DNA of 64,000 bases from Streptomyces sp. ITFR-21 (lineage in GTDB: Bacteria; Actinomycetota; Actinomycetes; Streptomycetales; Streptomycetaceae), in contig NZ_CP134605.1 in NCBI RefSeq assembly GCF_031844685.1, positions 2,079,501-2,143,500 on the forward strand. Reading direction: 5' to 3'. This document shows, piece by piece, positions 54,553-63,628 of this stretch. How positions within the stretch are numbered: the first letter of the stretch is position 1; each line of letters starts with the position of its first letter. Below the pieces are notes generated by a model. That model was not told the DNA's origin. It ran no database searches and saw only the letters and a program-made list of their open reading frames with translations. A program made the translations under genes and the position numbers.

Positions 54553-55719
54553 TCAGCCGCCGGTGGAGTACTTGTGGTCGGCGTGCGGGTCGAGGGAGAG
54601 ACGGTAGCCGCGCTTGACGACGGTCTGGATGAGTCTGGGGGCGCCCAGGGCCACGCGGAGGCGGGCCATCGCCGTTTCGACCGCGTGCTCGTCGCGGCCG
54701 GCGCCGGGCAGGACGCGGAGCAGGTCGCTCCGGGCGACGACCCAGCCGGGGCGGCGGGCGAGGGCCCGCAGGAGGGCCATGCCGGCCGGCGGGACCGCCC
54801 GCAGGCCGCCGTCCACCACCGCGGCCTGGCCGCGGATCTCCAGCCGGTGCCCGGCGACCGGCAGCGACCTCACGGCGCCCGGCAGTTCGCTCGCTATGAG
54901 CTGGACCAGCGGCCCCAGCCGGAACCGTTCGGGCTGCCGGGTGGGCACGTCGTGCGCCTGCAGCGGCGACGCGGTCATCGGCCCGACGCAGGCCGCCAGC
55001 ACCCCGCCGCGCCGGAACGCGTCGACCACCTCCTCCAGCTGGCCCCGCCGTTCGGCCCGCTTCAGCAGCGAGGCGGCGGCCGGCGCGCTGGTGAAGCTCA
55101 CCGCGTCCAGCGCCCGCCCGCACACCGCGTCCAGCAGCCGGTCCACCGGGGCGATGTCCTCCGGCGGCATCCACCGGTACACCGGCACGCCTACCACCAG
55201 CGCGCCGGCCGCCCGCAGCGCCTCGCCGAACCCGGGCAGCGGCTCCCCGTGCAGCTGGACGGCGATCCGGCGCCCTTCGACGCCTTCCTCCAGCAGCCGC
55301 TCCAGCACCTCGGCCATGGACTCCGACGCGGGCGACCACTCCTCGGCCAGCCCGACCGCCCGCAGCGCGCCGCGCACCTTCGGCCCGCGGGCCAGCACGC
55401 GGACCCCGCCGAGCCTGCGCAGCAGCGCCTCGCCGAGCCCCCACCCCTCGGCCGCCTCGATCCAGCCGCGGAAGCCGATCGCCGTGGTGGCGATCACCAC
55501 GTCGGGCGCCTCCTCCAGCAACCGCCCGGTGACGGCGTGGAGTTGAGCGTCGTCCGACAGCGGCACGATACGCAGCGCCGGGGCCCGCAGGGTGGTCGCG
55601 CCACGCCGCTCCAGCAGCGCCGCCAACTCGTCCGCGCGGCGGGCCGCCGTCACCCCCACGGTGAATCCGGCCAGCGGCGGTACCGCTCCCGGTCCGCCGA
55701 CCGTCTCGTTCCCCTGCAT
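54553..55719 (-). CDS. nnaR: NnaR-type uroporphyrinogen-III synthase/winged-helix regulator
   Basis: 388 residues. The HemD-like domain (about 15-270: GFTVGVTAARRADELAALLE, FTSAPAAASLL) is followed by an OmpR-type winged helix (about 290-380: VDGGLRAVPPAGMALLRALA, then RVLPGAGRDEHAVETAMARL, VVKRGYRLSL). In S. coelicolor the same architecture is NnaR, which acts with GlnR on nitrate/nitrite assimilation genes. No nitrate or nitrite gene is adjacent here. The HemD part may be a sensor rather than an enzyme. Confidence 0.87.
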   Translation of the reverse strand: MQGNETVGGPGAVPPLAGFTVGVTAARRADELAALLERRGATTLRAPALRIVPLSDDAQLHAVTGRLLEEAPDVVIATTAIGFRGWIEAAEGWGLGEALLRRLGGVRVLARGPKVRGALRAVGLAEEWSPASESMAEVLERLLEEGVEGRRIAVQLHGEPLPGFGEALRAAGALVVGVPVYRWMPPEDIAPVDRLLDAVCGRALDAVSFTSAPAAASLLKRAERRGQLEEVVDAFRRGGVLAACVGPMTASPLQAHDVPTRQPERFRLGPLVQLIASELPGAVRSLPVAGHRLEIRGQAAVVDGGLRAVPPAGMALLRALARRPGWVVARSDLLRVLPGAGRDEHAVETAMARLRVALGAPRLIQTVVKRGYRLSLDPHADHKYSTGG

Positions 55720-56041
55720 GGCTGTGCCCCACTTCGCCGGAGGTGCGTACCCCACCGGTGGCCGCCGCCGCCCGTCGGCGCCGCTGGCCCTGTCAGGTTC
55801 TGCATGGTCGCAAGGCACCGTGACGGGTCGGGTTCGCCCGGATTTCCCGGGTGTTACACCCAGGACCGCCGCTCGGGCCCCGCGCGGACACTCTGCGAGG
55901 CGGACGGGGCCGTGCGGTGGTGCCGCACTCCGGGACCGGGCACCACGGGTATACGGCCCAGGGCGCCGCGAGGCAGCGCGCGTGACATTCCGGTGACCGC
56001 GCGGTGTCCGTCCCGCGGGCGCAGGCCCTACCCTGGCGGAC
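55720..56041. other. divergent promoter region of nnaR and the HAD gene
   Basis: 322 bp without a supportable ORF. It must contain both promoters. I looked for GlnR-type boxes and did not find a convincing one. Confidence 0.45.
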
Positions 56042-56773
56042 GTGCCCGACGACAGTGCCCCGCCCGGTCACGGCGGCCCCGGACCGGCCCTCGTCCTGTG
56101 GGACGTCGACCACACCCTGATACGCATCGGCGGCGGGGTGAGCCGCGCCCTGTACGAGCACGCCTTCCGCGAGGTGACCGGCCGGCCGCTCGTGGCGCTG
56201 GCCGACATGGCCGGCCGCACCGACCGGGCCATCACGCTCGAGACGCTGCGGCTCAACGCCGTCGACCGGCCCGAGCGGCTGCTCGGCGGCTTCTACGCGG
56301 CGCTCGCGGAGGCGGCCGAGGCACTGGCGGGCCGTATGCGGGAGGTGGGCGAGGTGCTGCCCGGCGCGCGGGAGGCGGTCGCGGCGTTCGCGGGCCGCCG
56401 GGCCGTGCAGACGGCCGTGACCGGCAATCTCCGTCCGGTGGCGCTGGCCAAACTGACCGCTCTCGGCATGACCGGCACCGTCGACCTCACGGTCGGCGGC
56501 TACGGCGACGACGGCAGCGACCGCGCGGACCTCGTCCGCCGGGCCCGCGCCCGGGCCGCCGGCAAGTACGGCTTCGGCTTTCCCGGCCGGCGCACGATAG
56601 TGATCGGCGACACCCCCCACGACATCCGCGGCGCCCACGACGCCGGCGCCTTCGCCGTGGGTGTCGCCACCGGCAACACCCCTGCCGGCGCCCTGCAGGC
56701 GGCCGGCGCCGACATCGTGCTCCCTTCCCTCACCGAGCACGCCCTCCTCGCGCACGCCGTCGACGGCGACTGA
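56042..56773 (+). CDS. HAD-superfamily phosphatase
   Basis: 243 residues. Motif I is LWDVDHTLI, motif II VTGNL, motif III Lys in ARAAGKYGFG and motif IV IGDTPHDIRGAHDAG. The helical cap (about 40-115) is of the phosphoglycolate-phosphatase type. The substrate is not predictable. It starts with GTG and is divergent from nnaR. Confidence 0.88.
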   Translation: MPDDSAPPGHGGPGPALVLWDVDHTLIRIGGGVSRALYEHAFREVTGRPLVALADMAGRTDRAITLETLRLNAVDRPERLLGGFYAALAEAAEALAGRMREVGEVLPGAREAVAAFAGRRAVQTAVTGNLRPVALAKLTALGMTGTVDLTVGGYGDDGSDRADLVRRARARAAGKYGFGFPGRRTIVIGDTPHDIRGAHDAGAFAVGVATGNTPAGALQAAGADIVLPSLTEHALLAHAVDGD

Positions 56774-56828
56774 CCGGCGGCCCGCGACCGGCACGCCGTG
56801 GCGCCGCCGCTCCGGCGCCGGTGCCCGG

Positions 56829-56884
56829 CTCCGGGCTCCGGGCTTCGGGCTTCGGGCTTCGGGCTTCGGGCTTCGGGCTTCGGG
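56829..56884. repeat. 7-bp tandem repeat (CTCCGGG x2, CTTCGGG x6)
   Basis: Eight head-to-tail heptamers between the HAD gene and its terminator. The unit length is not a multiple of three, so this is not a coding repeat. Probably a variable-number tandem repeat. Confidence 0.9.
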
Positions 56885-56892
56885 GCGCGGAA

Positions 56893-56933
56893 AGCCCCTG
56901 ACCCGCGTCGTGTGCTCACGCGGGTCAGGGGCT
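56893..56933. terminator. 16-bp perfect hairpin terminator
   Basis: AGCCCCTGACCCGCGT (56893-56908) pairs with 56918-56933 around a nine-base loop. It closes the HAD gene transcription unit. Confidence 0.85.
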
Positions 56934-56944
56934 CTCATCACGGG

Positions 56945-57235
56945 GTGGACCCTCTCCGTTACTACTCCAACGCGACCGGGGTGGCCGCCGACGTGGCCCA
57001 GAGCTTGGCAGCGCTGGGCGCGGAGCTGGAGCGAGGATCGACCGGACGCCGCAGTGTCAGCTCCGCGAGGCGGACAGAGCAGGCGACGAGGTCAGAGGAC
57101 AAGGTGCACGCCGGCGTGGTCGCCAGGATCAAGCGCGAGTACGTGCGGCGTGTGGTGACATACAAGATGCTTGCTCAGAAGTACGGGCTGAGCGAGAAGA
57201 CGGTACAGCGGATTCTGCGCGAACGACGCTACTGA
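56945..57235 (+). CDS. small helix-turn-helix protein, possibly a remnant
   Basis: 96 residues from a GTG at 56945. The C-terminal VTYKMLAQKYGLSEKTVQRI is a resolvase/transposase-like helix-turn-helix. No ribosome binding site is evident and the gene starts 11 bp after a terminator. It could be a real small regulator or the surviving HTH of a lost recombinase. The stretch that follows contains further recombinase-like sequence. Confidence 0.45.
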   Translation: MDPLRYYSNATGVAADVAQSLAALGAELERGSTGRRSVSSARRTEQATRSEDKVHAGVVARIKREYVRRVVTYKMLAQKYGLSEKTVQRILRERRY

Positions 57236-57779
57236 ACTCGAATGTGTGATGTCAGCCTGATCGTGTCAGCTGGTCAAGGTCAGGCCGGTGCCTATGAGGC
57301 AGCCGTCGATGAGGAGCCGCACGTTTCCCGGACAGGGCTCTGCCGGTCAATCATGCGGCAAGTCGCAATTTTTCGGAATCAGGCGCGTACTTGCTGGGCG
57401 GCGCCACGTCGTACCTCTCGTTCCCTTACAGAGGGATCATATTGGATCCCTGTCCGGAAACCTCGGGGCACCTCACTGGATGACGCTATGCGCACGCAGT
57501 ACACCACTCAGCTCGACAAGCTGGAGCAAAAAGAAAGCTACCTCGGTGCCAAGGTGGTCAGCGACGACCGCCGTGAACCGTTCGACGCACTCCGTGACGC
57601 CCACGTGGTCTGGTCGCAGACCAAGCACGGTCGGAGCTACAGCCGCATCGCAGGCAGTCCGCGGACAAGCGAAAGCGCCGCACACCTTGCGGTGTACGGC
57701 GCTGACGACCGTTCTACCTTGATCGACTCGCTCCGTTCGCTCCGTTCCCTGGCGGACCAGGGTTGGAGTGAGACGGTCA
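57236..57779. pseudogene. degenerate region beside ssrA with recombinase-like remnant
   Basis: 544 bp with lower GC and no intact gene. An ORF from 57488 gives MRTQYTTQLDKLEQKESYLG, similar in style to the coiled-coil part of large serine recombinases. It is open only because it runs antisense into the tmRNA. The 3' end of ssrA is a classical integration site, so this may be the scar of an old element. Confidence 0.35.
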
Positions 57780-58149
57780 TGGTGGAGATGGCGGGAATCG
57801 AACCCGCGTCCTGTGGTGCCAAATCAGGGCTTCTCCGAGCGCAGTCCGCTGTGCTTTTCTCGGCCCCGGCAGTCACGCGGACAAGCCGCCGACGGGCCCA
57901 GCCACTGTTTGATTTCCTTCCAGGACCCGTGACCGGTCCTAGAAGTTTAGTTCCCTAGCTGATGCCAGGATCCGGGTCGGGAACAGCCCCGGGCTGACAC
58001 TTCGCAAGTCGCTACTTAGGCAGCGAGGGCGAAGGAATCGCGCTTGGTGTTGGCGATTATTGTTTTCGGCATATGGTTTACGAGATCATTGCCGCTTTCT
58101 CGGCTCGCTTCCCCTGCTTCGACATCCCCAGTCGAAACCGATCATCCCC
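57780..58149 (-). ncRNA. ssrA: tmRNA (transfer-messenger RNA)
   Basis: A 370-nt RNA. The 5' end GGGGATG pairs with the 3' CATCTCC before the encoded CCA (3' end at 57780), and the T-arm is CGGGTTCGATTCCCG-like. The tag ORF (58016-58054) starts with GCC and reads ANTKRDSFALAA followed by TAA, ending in the ALAA degradation signal. It rescues stalled ribosomes with SmpB, encoded 257 bp upstream on the same strand. The tag is shorter than the ANTKRDSSQQAFALAA I recall for S. coelicolor. Confidence 0.95.
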
Positions 58150-58368
58150 ATGTGGTGTTTTCAAGGTGCCCGCGGGACTCACCATGGTCCCGGCGTGCTC
58201 ACTTCGTGCTTCACCCACTGTACGGGAAGAGCGTCCGGCGGTGCCAGCACATTCCCCCGGTCAACCCGGACGTCACCCGCCCGTGGGACGCCGGTCGGGC
58301 GCGCGGCGGCCGGGCCCCGGGACCGGCGCCGGGGGACCCGGGTCCCGGCGGGGGCGGTCTCCGGGCCC

Positions 58369-58408
58369 GGCGGGAGGTCCCGGGGTCAGGCGGGAGGTCC
58401 CGGGGTCA
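58369..58408. repeat. 20-bp perfect tandem duplication at the smpB 3' end
   Basis: GGCGGGAGGTCCCGGGGTCA occurs twice, head to tail. The right copy contains the smpB stop codon. It looks like a recent slippage event without effect on the protein. Confidence 0.85.
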
Positions 58409-58885
58409 GGCGCGTTCGCGGCGGCGGACGGCGGAGATCGCCCGCTCCGACTCCCGGCGGTCCTGCTTCTCCCGCAGCGTCTGCCGCTTGTCGTACTCCT
58501 TCTTGCCCTTGGCCAGCGCGATCTCGACCTTCGCCCGGCCGTCCTTGAAGTACAGGGCCAGCGGCACGATGGTGTGACCGCTCTCCTGCGACTTCTGGAC
58601 GAGCTTGTCGATCTCGGTCCGGTGCAGCAGCATCTTGCGCTTCCGCCGGGCCGTGTGGTTGGTCCAGGTGCCCTGGGTGTACTCGGGAATGTGCACGTTG
58701 TGCAGCCACGCCTCGCCGCCGTCGAGCTGCGCGAAGCCGTCGACCAGCGACGCGCGCCCCAGTCGCAGGGACTTCACCTCGGTGCCGGTCAGCACCAGGC
58801 CGGCCTCGAAGGTGTCGAGGATGTGGTAGTCGTGCCGCGCCTTCTTGTTCTGCGCGATCATCTTGCGACCCGTCTCTTTTGCCAT
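58406..58885 (-). CDS. smpB: SsrA-binding protein SmpB
   Basis: 159 residues: [34 protein letters not shown], and the basic C-terminal tail with [20 protein letters not shown] that enters the mRNA channel. SmpB binds tmRNA (encoded downstream on the same strand) and delivers it to stalled ribosomes. The ATG at 58885 is followed by the usual [12 protein letters not shown] start. Confidence 0.95.
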   Translation of the reverse strand: MAKETGRKMIAQNKKARHDYHILDTFEAGLVLTGTEVKSLRLGRASLVDGFAQLDGGEAWLHNVHIPEYTQGTWTNHTARRKRKMLLHRTEIDKLVQKSQESGHTIVPLALYFKDGRAKVEIALAKGKKEYDKRQTLREKQDRRESERAISAVRRRERA

Positions 58886-58903
58886 AGCCGGGCCATTGTC
58901 CCA

Positions 58904-60187
58904 CTACGAGGGCGCCCCGAGGCCAGCGAACACCTCGCGGCTGTCGGCGACCGGGTCCTGCCCGGCCGGGACCTGGACGTCCGGGGTGATGCCCCGGCCG
59001 TCGACACCCCGGCCGCCGGGCAGGTCGTAGTGCCCCACCGTCAGCTCGGCCACCGAGCCGTCCGGCAGCGTGCTGGGCATCTGCACCGAGCCCTTGCCGA
59101 AGGTCCGCGAGCCGATGACGACCGCCCGGCCGCGGTCCTGGAGCGCCCCGGCCAGCATTTCGGCGGCGCTCATCGTGCCGCCGTCGACCAGCACCACCAG
59201 CGGCACGGACGTGTCGCCGCCCGGGGCCGCGAACAGCGCCTGCTGCCGCCCGTGTACGTCGTAGGTGGCGACGAGGCCGCCGTCGAGGAAGACCGAGGCG
59301 ACATCGACGGCCTCGGCGACCAGCCCGCCGGAGTTGCCGCGCAGGTCCAGCAGGACGCCGTGCCGCGCACCCCTGGCCGCCGCCTGGACCTGCGCGCCGA
59401 CGCCGGTCGAGAACGCGTCGACCTTGACGACGGTCGGCCCCGGCCGCTCATCGCTCACGGTGACCGCCTCGGTGGCCAGGGTGGCCCGCCGCACGGTGAC
59501 CTTCCAGTGGTGCCGCCCGCGCTCGACACCGAGGGTGACCCTGCTGCCGGGTACGTCCTCGCCGTCGTTGTCGCCGCGCAGGTCCGCGACGACCTCGGTG
59601 ACGGCGAGGCCGGTACACCCGACGCCGTCGACGGCGGCGAGCACGTCGCCGACCCGCAGGCCGGCGCGGGCGGCCGGGCTGCCGTCCTGTACGCGGGCGA
59701 CCTGGATCCGCCCGCCGTCCCCCCGCCGCACCCACAGGCCGACGCCCACGTAGCGGCCGTCGAGCGCCTGCCGCAGGCCCGCGTACTCCTGGGCGGTGTA
59801 GAACGAGGACCAGCGGTCTCCACTGCGGCTGACGAGCTTCTGCACGGTCTCCGGGGCGAGCTCGCCGTCCTGGATCTCCTGGGCGATGCGGCCGGTGTCG
59901 AGGACCGCGGGGGGTGCGGCGGCCCTGCCCGCGCTCCCTTTGCCGTCCCCGGCGCCGGGTGCCCCGGCGGTGTCCCGGCCGCGGGACGGCGCGGGTCGGC
60001 CCGCGCTCCGGTCGGCACCGGCCCCCGTACCGGCCGCGGCGGCGATCCGGGTGGCGGGGCCGCGCTGCGCCGGCACGGTCAGGCTGCCCGCCGCCGCGCC
60101 CGTCGCCAGCATGGTGCCGAACACCAACGTCAAGGTCGCCCCGCGGCGGATGCGGCGGGGCGTCCCGAACAGCAACGGGCCGGACAT
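58904..60187 (-). CDS. S41 family carboxy-terminal processing peptidase (CtpA-like)
   Basis: 427 residues. One N-terminal signal or anchor segment (TLTLVFGTMLATGAAAGSL) precedes a PDZ domain (about 150-225, DGRYVGVGLWVRRGDGG). The S41 catalytic core has Ser in DGGTMSAAEMLAGAL and Lys in GSRTFGKGSVQMPS, the Ser-Lys dyad. It acts outside the membrane on C-termini of envelope proteins. It sits between smpB and ftsX as in other Streptomyces. Confidence 0.92.
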   Translation of the reverse strand: MSGPLLFGTPRRIRRGATLTLVFGTMLATGAAAGSLTVPAQRGPATRIAAAAGTGAGADRSAGRPAPSRGRDTAGAPGAGDGKGSAGRAAAPPAVLDTGRIAQEIQDGELAPETVQKLVSRSGDRWSSFYTAQEYAGLRQALDGRYVGVGLWVRRGDGGRIQVARVQDGSPAARAGLRVGDVLAAVDGVGCTGLAVTEVVADLRGDNDGEDVPGSRVTLGVERGRHHWKVTVRRATLATEAVTVSDERPGPTVVKVDAFSTGVGAQVQAAARGARHGVLLDLRGNSGGLVAEAVDVASVFLDGGLVATYDVHGRQQALFAAPGGDTSVPLVVLVDGGTMSAAEMLAGALQDRGRAVVIGSRTFGKGSVQMPSTLPDGSVAELTVGHYDLPGGRGVDGRGITPDVQVPAGQDPVADSREVFAGLGAPS

Positions 60188-60373
60188 GGCGGGAAGTCTA
60201 GGCCAGAAACGGGCGCGGTACGGAAAGTCGCGACGACACCGGACAAGGGCCGTCCGCGGCCGTGGGGTGCCCCGCCGCGGCGCCCGCGGCGGGACCCGCC
60301 GAAGCACCTCCGCAGGCCGCGCCCGGCCGGATCCGGCGGGCCGCGCCGGACCGGATCCCCCTGCGGTGCCGGG

Positions 60374-61291
60374 TCAGACCCGCAGATAGCGCCGCAGCGC
60401 GACGAACGCGGCGACGGCCGGCATGATCACGCCGATCAGCAGCACCAGCGGCAGCACCCCGAACACCGGGCCCCAGCCGAGGAAGGACACCGAGGTGATC
60501 TTGTCCTGGAGTCTGAGGCCGGAGTCGATCAGGAAGTACCTGCCGCTGAGCAGCATCACGCAGGCCAGCCCCGCGCCGACGAGTCCCGCGAACGCGGCCT
60601 CCATGATGAACGGCATCTGGATGTAGAAGCTGGACGCGCCGACCAGCCGCATGATGCCGGTCTCCCGGCGGCGGCTGAACGCCGAGACGCGGACGGTGTT
60701 CACGATCAGCAGCATGGCCACGGTGAGCATGAAGGCGAGCACCACGTACGCGACCCTGGTCATGCCGTTCAGCAGTCCGAACAGGCTCTCCAGCACCGCC
60801 CGCTGGTCCTCGACGGACTGCACCCCCGGGTGCCCGGTGAAGGCGCTGGCGATGACGCCGAACTTGGTCGGATCCTTGAGTTTGATCCGGTAGTTCTCCT
60901 GCATCTGGTCCGGCGTGATCGAGCTGTACAGCGGCGAGTTCTTGAACTGCTCCTGGGCGTGCTTGTACGCCTCCTCGGAGGACTCGTAGTAGACCTTCTC
61001 CACCACCGGCAGCTTCTTTATGTCGGCGAGGATGCCGGCCTTCTGGTCATCGGTCACCGCACCCCTGCCGCAGTTGGGCGTCGTCACCGCGTCGCCCTTG
61101 TTGCACATGTAGATGGTGACCTGGACCTTGTCGTACCAGTAGCCCTTCATCGCGTCGACCTGCTTGTTGGCGAGCAGGGCGCCACCGGTGAGGGCGAGCG
61201 AGAGCGCCACGGAGATGATGACGGCGAAGGTCATCGTGAGATTGCGGCGGAGACCGACGCCGATCTCCGACAGGACGAACTGGACGCGCAT
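60374..61291 (-). CDS. ftsX: cell-division ABC-type permease FtsX
   Basis: 305 residues. An N-terminal transmembrane helix (TMTFAVIISVALSLALTGGA) is followed by the extracellular loop that activates peptidoglycan hydrolases (about 45-170). Three further helices with the FtsX/MacB fold complete it. The two loop cysteines (YMCNKGD and TPNCGRG) may form a disulfide. It is the partner of FtsE, 43 bp upstream. AAGGA lies before the ATG. Confidence 0.95.
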   Translation of the reverse strand: MRVQFVLSEIGVGLRRNLTMTFAVIISVALSLALTGGALLANKQVDAMKGYWYDKVQVTIYMCNKGDAVTTPNCGRGAVTDDQKAGILADIKKLPVVEKVYYESSEEAYKHAQEQFKNSPLYSSITPDQMQENYRIKLKDPTKFGVIASAFTGHPGVQSVEDQRAVLESLFGLLNGMTRVAYVVLAFMLTVAMLLIVNTVRVSAFSRRRETGIMRLVGASSFYIQMPFIMEAAFAGLVGAGLACVMLLSGRYFLIDSGLRLQDKITSVSFLGWGPVFGVLPLVLLIGVIMPAVAAFVALRRYLRV

Positions 61292-61334
61292 GGTGCCAAG
61301 TTCCTTTCAGGGGGCTGGTGCGTACGGCAGGCAG

Positions 61335-62024
61335 TCAGTGCTGGTAGCCGTAGACACCGCGCGACTGGTCGCGCACCAGTCGCCCCTTATCAAGTTCGAT
61401 GACGCGCTTGCGCATCTGGTCGACGATGTTCTGGTCGTGGGTGGCCATCACCACGGTGGTGCCGGTCCGGTTGATCCGGTCCAGCAGCCGCATGATGCCG
61501 ACCGAGGTCTGCGGGTCGAGGTTGCCGGTCGGCTCGTCGGCGATCAGCAGCATCGGGCGGTTGACGAAGGCGCGGGCAATGGCCACGCGCTGCTGCTCAC
61601 CGCCGGACAGCTCGCCGGGCATCCGCTCCTCCTTGCCGGCCAGGCCGACCAGGTCGAGCACCTCGGGCACCGTCTTGCGGATGGTGCCGCGCGGCTTGCC
61701 GATCACTTCCAGGGCGAACGCCACGTTCTCACCGACGGTCTTGTTGGGCAGCAGCCGGAAGTCCTGGAAGACCGTGCCCAGCTGGCGCCGCATGTGCGGG
61801 ACCTTCCAGTTGGAGAGCTTGGCCAGGTCCTTGCCGAGCACGTGCACCATGCCGGTGTCCGTACGCTCCTCGCGCAGCACCAGCCGCAGGAAGGTCGACT
61901 TCCCGGAGCCCGACGAGCCCACCAGGAAGACGAACTCACCCTTCTCGATCTCCAGCGAGACGTCCCGCAGGGCAGGACGGTTCTGCTTGGGGTAGGTCTT
62001 GGTGACGCTGTCGAATCGAATCAC
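61335..62024 (-). CDS. ftsE: cell-division ATP-binding protein FtsE
   Basis: 229 residues. ABC ATPase motifs: Walker [10 protein letters not shown], signature LSGGEQQR, Walker B LLIADEP and the switch His in ATHDQNIV. FtsEX couples ATP hydrolysis to cell-wall hydrolase activation at division or sporulation septa. I chose the GTG at 62024, which gives the canonical start [12 protein letters not shown]. Confidence 0.95.
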   Translation of the reverse strand: MIRFDSVTKTYPKQNRPALRDVSLEIEKGEFVFLVGSSGSGKSTFLRLVLREERTDTGMVHVLGKDLAKLSNWKVPHMRRQLGTVFQDFRLLPNKTVGENVAFALEVIGKPRGTIRKTVPEVLDLVGLAGKEERMPGELSGGEQQRVAIARAFVNRPMLLIADEPTGNLDPQTSVGIMRLLDRINRTGTTVVMATHDQNIVDQMRKRVIELDKGRLVRDQSRGVYGYQH

Positions 62025-62445
62025 GTTCGCACCAGGTTTGCGGGGTCGGCGGACAGGGGATGTGGGGGCGACACTACGCGACCGCGAGGAGGCCGCGCAG
62101 TCGCCGCCCCAGGTTGGTGGCCTTGCCCACAGGGCATCCACGGACAAACCCGTCATTGTTCCCGCGGGGTTTCCCCGCCGTTTCCCCGCGGCGCCCGGTG
62201 CCGCCCCACCGCGGCCGGTGCCACGGCGGCACGGCGCCCGCCGGGGCACCCGTCCGGCACCCGTCACGCACGTTCCGGGGGCGCCGAATCCGGTGGAACC
62301 TGGCACAGTGGGAGATGCGTGTACATGCAGAGCAGGACACGCAGTGATCGGGCGGCGATCGGCGGCGGGCCCGCGGAGTAGGTCCGTGCCGCCGAGGGAA
62401 CGATGTCCGCACCGGGGGCGTTCACCGGACGGAGGAGGAGATCGC
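62025..62445. other. intergenic region upstream of ftsE
   Basis: 421 bp without a supportable gene. It must contain the leftward ftsEX promoter and the rightward promoter of the small zinc-ribbon gene. Shadow ORFs only. Confidence 0.5.
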
Positions 62446-62637
62446 ATGACGTGCGACCGACTGGTGTGTGCGAATTGCGCCGGCCCGGTGAGCGAGGGCC
62501 GCTGCCCCGTCTGCCGCGCCAGCCGCGCCCGCATGGAACGCGAGAATCCCTGGTCCTCGATCTCCCCCGCGGCCCTCATAGCCTTCCTGGTCGCCCTGCT
62601 GGCCGTCGTCCTGGTCGTGGAGCACGCGACGGCCTAG
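62446..62637 (+). CDS. zinc-ribbon plus single-helix membrane peptide
   Basis: 63 residues. A zinc ribbon ([19 protein letters not shown]) precedes one transmembrane helix ([20 protein letters not shown]). GGAGGAGGAG is a near-perfect ribosome binding site before the ATG. Small proteins of this design are conserved in Streptomyces near ftsEX. Function unknown. Confidence 0.85.
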   Translation: MTCDRLVCANCAGPVSEGRCPVCRASRARMERENPWSSISPAALIAFLVALLAVVLVVEHATA

Positions 62638-62782
62638 GGCCCGCCGGGCGGATCGCCGCGGCGCAGAGCGCCCGGCGGGCACATCACCCGCCTGTTTTCC
62701 CGCAGGATCGGCAAGAAGCCGGGGTCCGGGGCGCGTTGGGCGTCCCGGGCCCCGGCTCACGCGTCGGCGGCCGGACCTGTGG

Positions 62783-63628
62783 TCAGGCGGCGTCGCCGCG
62801 GCCGGCCAGGCGCGGGGTCAGGCGGAAGCCGATACCACCCGCGATCAGTGTGGCGGCGCCGAGGACGAGGTACGTGGTGCCGCGGGAGCCGGTCTCGGCG
62901 AGCTGGCTGGTGGTCGCGCCCTGCGGGACCTGCTGGGTGTTGTCGGTGCCGGGGGCGTTGTTCCCGCAGTCGACGCTGTCGCCCGTCAGGGTGCAGGTGT
63001 TGCCGTTGCCGCCACTGGTCGAGGAGCCCCCGGTGGTGGACGTGCCGCCGGTGGTCGACGTGCCGCCCGTGGTCGACGAACCCCCGGTCGTGCCGGACCC
63101 GCCGGTGGTGGACGTCCCGCCCGTGGTCGACGTGCCGCCGTCGGTCGTGGTCGCACCGCCGTCGGTCGTCGTCGCACCGCCGTCCGTCGTGGTCGCACCG
63201 CCGTCCGTGGTCGACGTGCCGCCGTCGGTCGTGGTCGCACCGCCGTCCGTCGTGGTCGCACCGCCGTCGGTCGTCGTCGCACCGCCGTCCGTGGTCGTCG
63301 CACCGCCGTCGGTCGTGGTCGCACCGCCGTCCGTGGTCGTCGCACCGCCGTCGGTCGTCGTCGCACCGCCGTCCGTGGTCGTCGCACCGCCGTCCGTGGT
63401 CGTCGCACCGCCGTCGGTCGTCGTCGCACCGCCGTCCGTGGTGTCGCCGCCACTGGTGACCCCGCTGATCGCACCCGTCGGCTCGTCGTCCAGCGCCTGG
63501 ATCTGGAGATGGGCACTGCTGGTGCTGACCGCCTGCGCCGCACCCACGGCCGTAAGGGAGACGCCCGCCACGATCACGGCGGTCGAGGCTATGCGGATCA
63601 CGCGCAGCCGTGTCTTGCGGTTGCTCAT
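62783..63628 (-). CDS. cell-wall surface protein with DGGATTT repeats and LAxTG sortase signal
   Basis: 281 residues. A signal peptide (VIRIASTAVIVAGVSLTAVG) precedes a short mature N-terminus. A region of DGGATTT heptapeptide repeats (21-bp units, about 63130-63447) is followed by a second block of TTGGSS/TSTTGG repeats (about 63010-63128). The C-terminus has a sorting signal, LAETGSRGTTYLVLGAATLI, with a basic tail. LAxTG is the motif used by class E sortases, as for chaplins. It is probably a cell-wall spacer or adhesin. Confidence 0.9.
   Translation of the reverse strand: MSNRKTRLRVIRIASTAVIVAGVSLTAVGAAQAVSTSSAHLQIQALDDEPTGAISGVTSGGDTTDGGATTTDGGATTTDGGATTTDGGATTTDGGATTTDGGATTTDGGATTTDGGATTTDGGATTTDGGATTTDGGTSTTDGGATTTDGGATTTDGGATTTDGGTSTTGGTSTTGGSGTTGGSSTTGGTSTTGGTSTTGGSSTSGGNGNTCTLTGDSVDCGNNAPGTDNTQQVPQGATTSQLAETGSRGTTYLVLGAATLIAGGIGFRLTPRLAGRGDAA
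63130..63447. repeat. 21-bp tandem repeats inside the surface-protein gene
   Basis: About 15 units of GTC-G/C-GT-C/G-GT-C/G-GTCGCACCGCC-type sequence encode DGGATTT (minus strand). Third-position differences among units show that selection acts on the peptide. Copy number is likely to vary among strains. Confidence 0.85.

Noticed and set aside
57242..57958. 238-codon plus-strand ORF
   Set aside because: Its right half is antisense to ssrA, so it is not a gene as drawn. The left half is kept only as a possible remnant.
63130..63447. Regular 21-bp repeats suggesting a CRISPR array
   Set aside because: The repeats are directly tandem without spacers and encode DGGATTT in an intact surface-protein gene.
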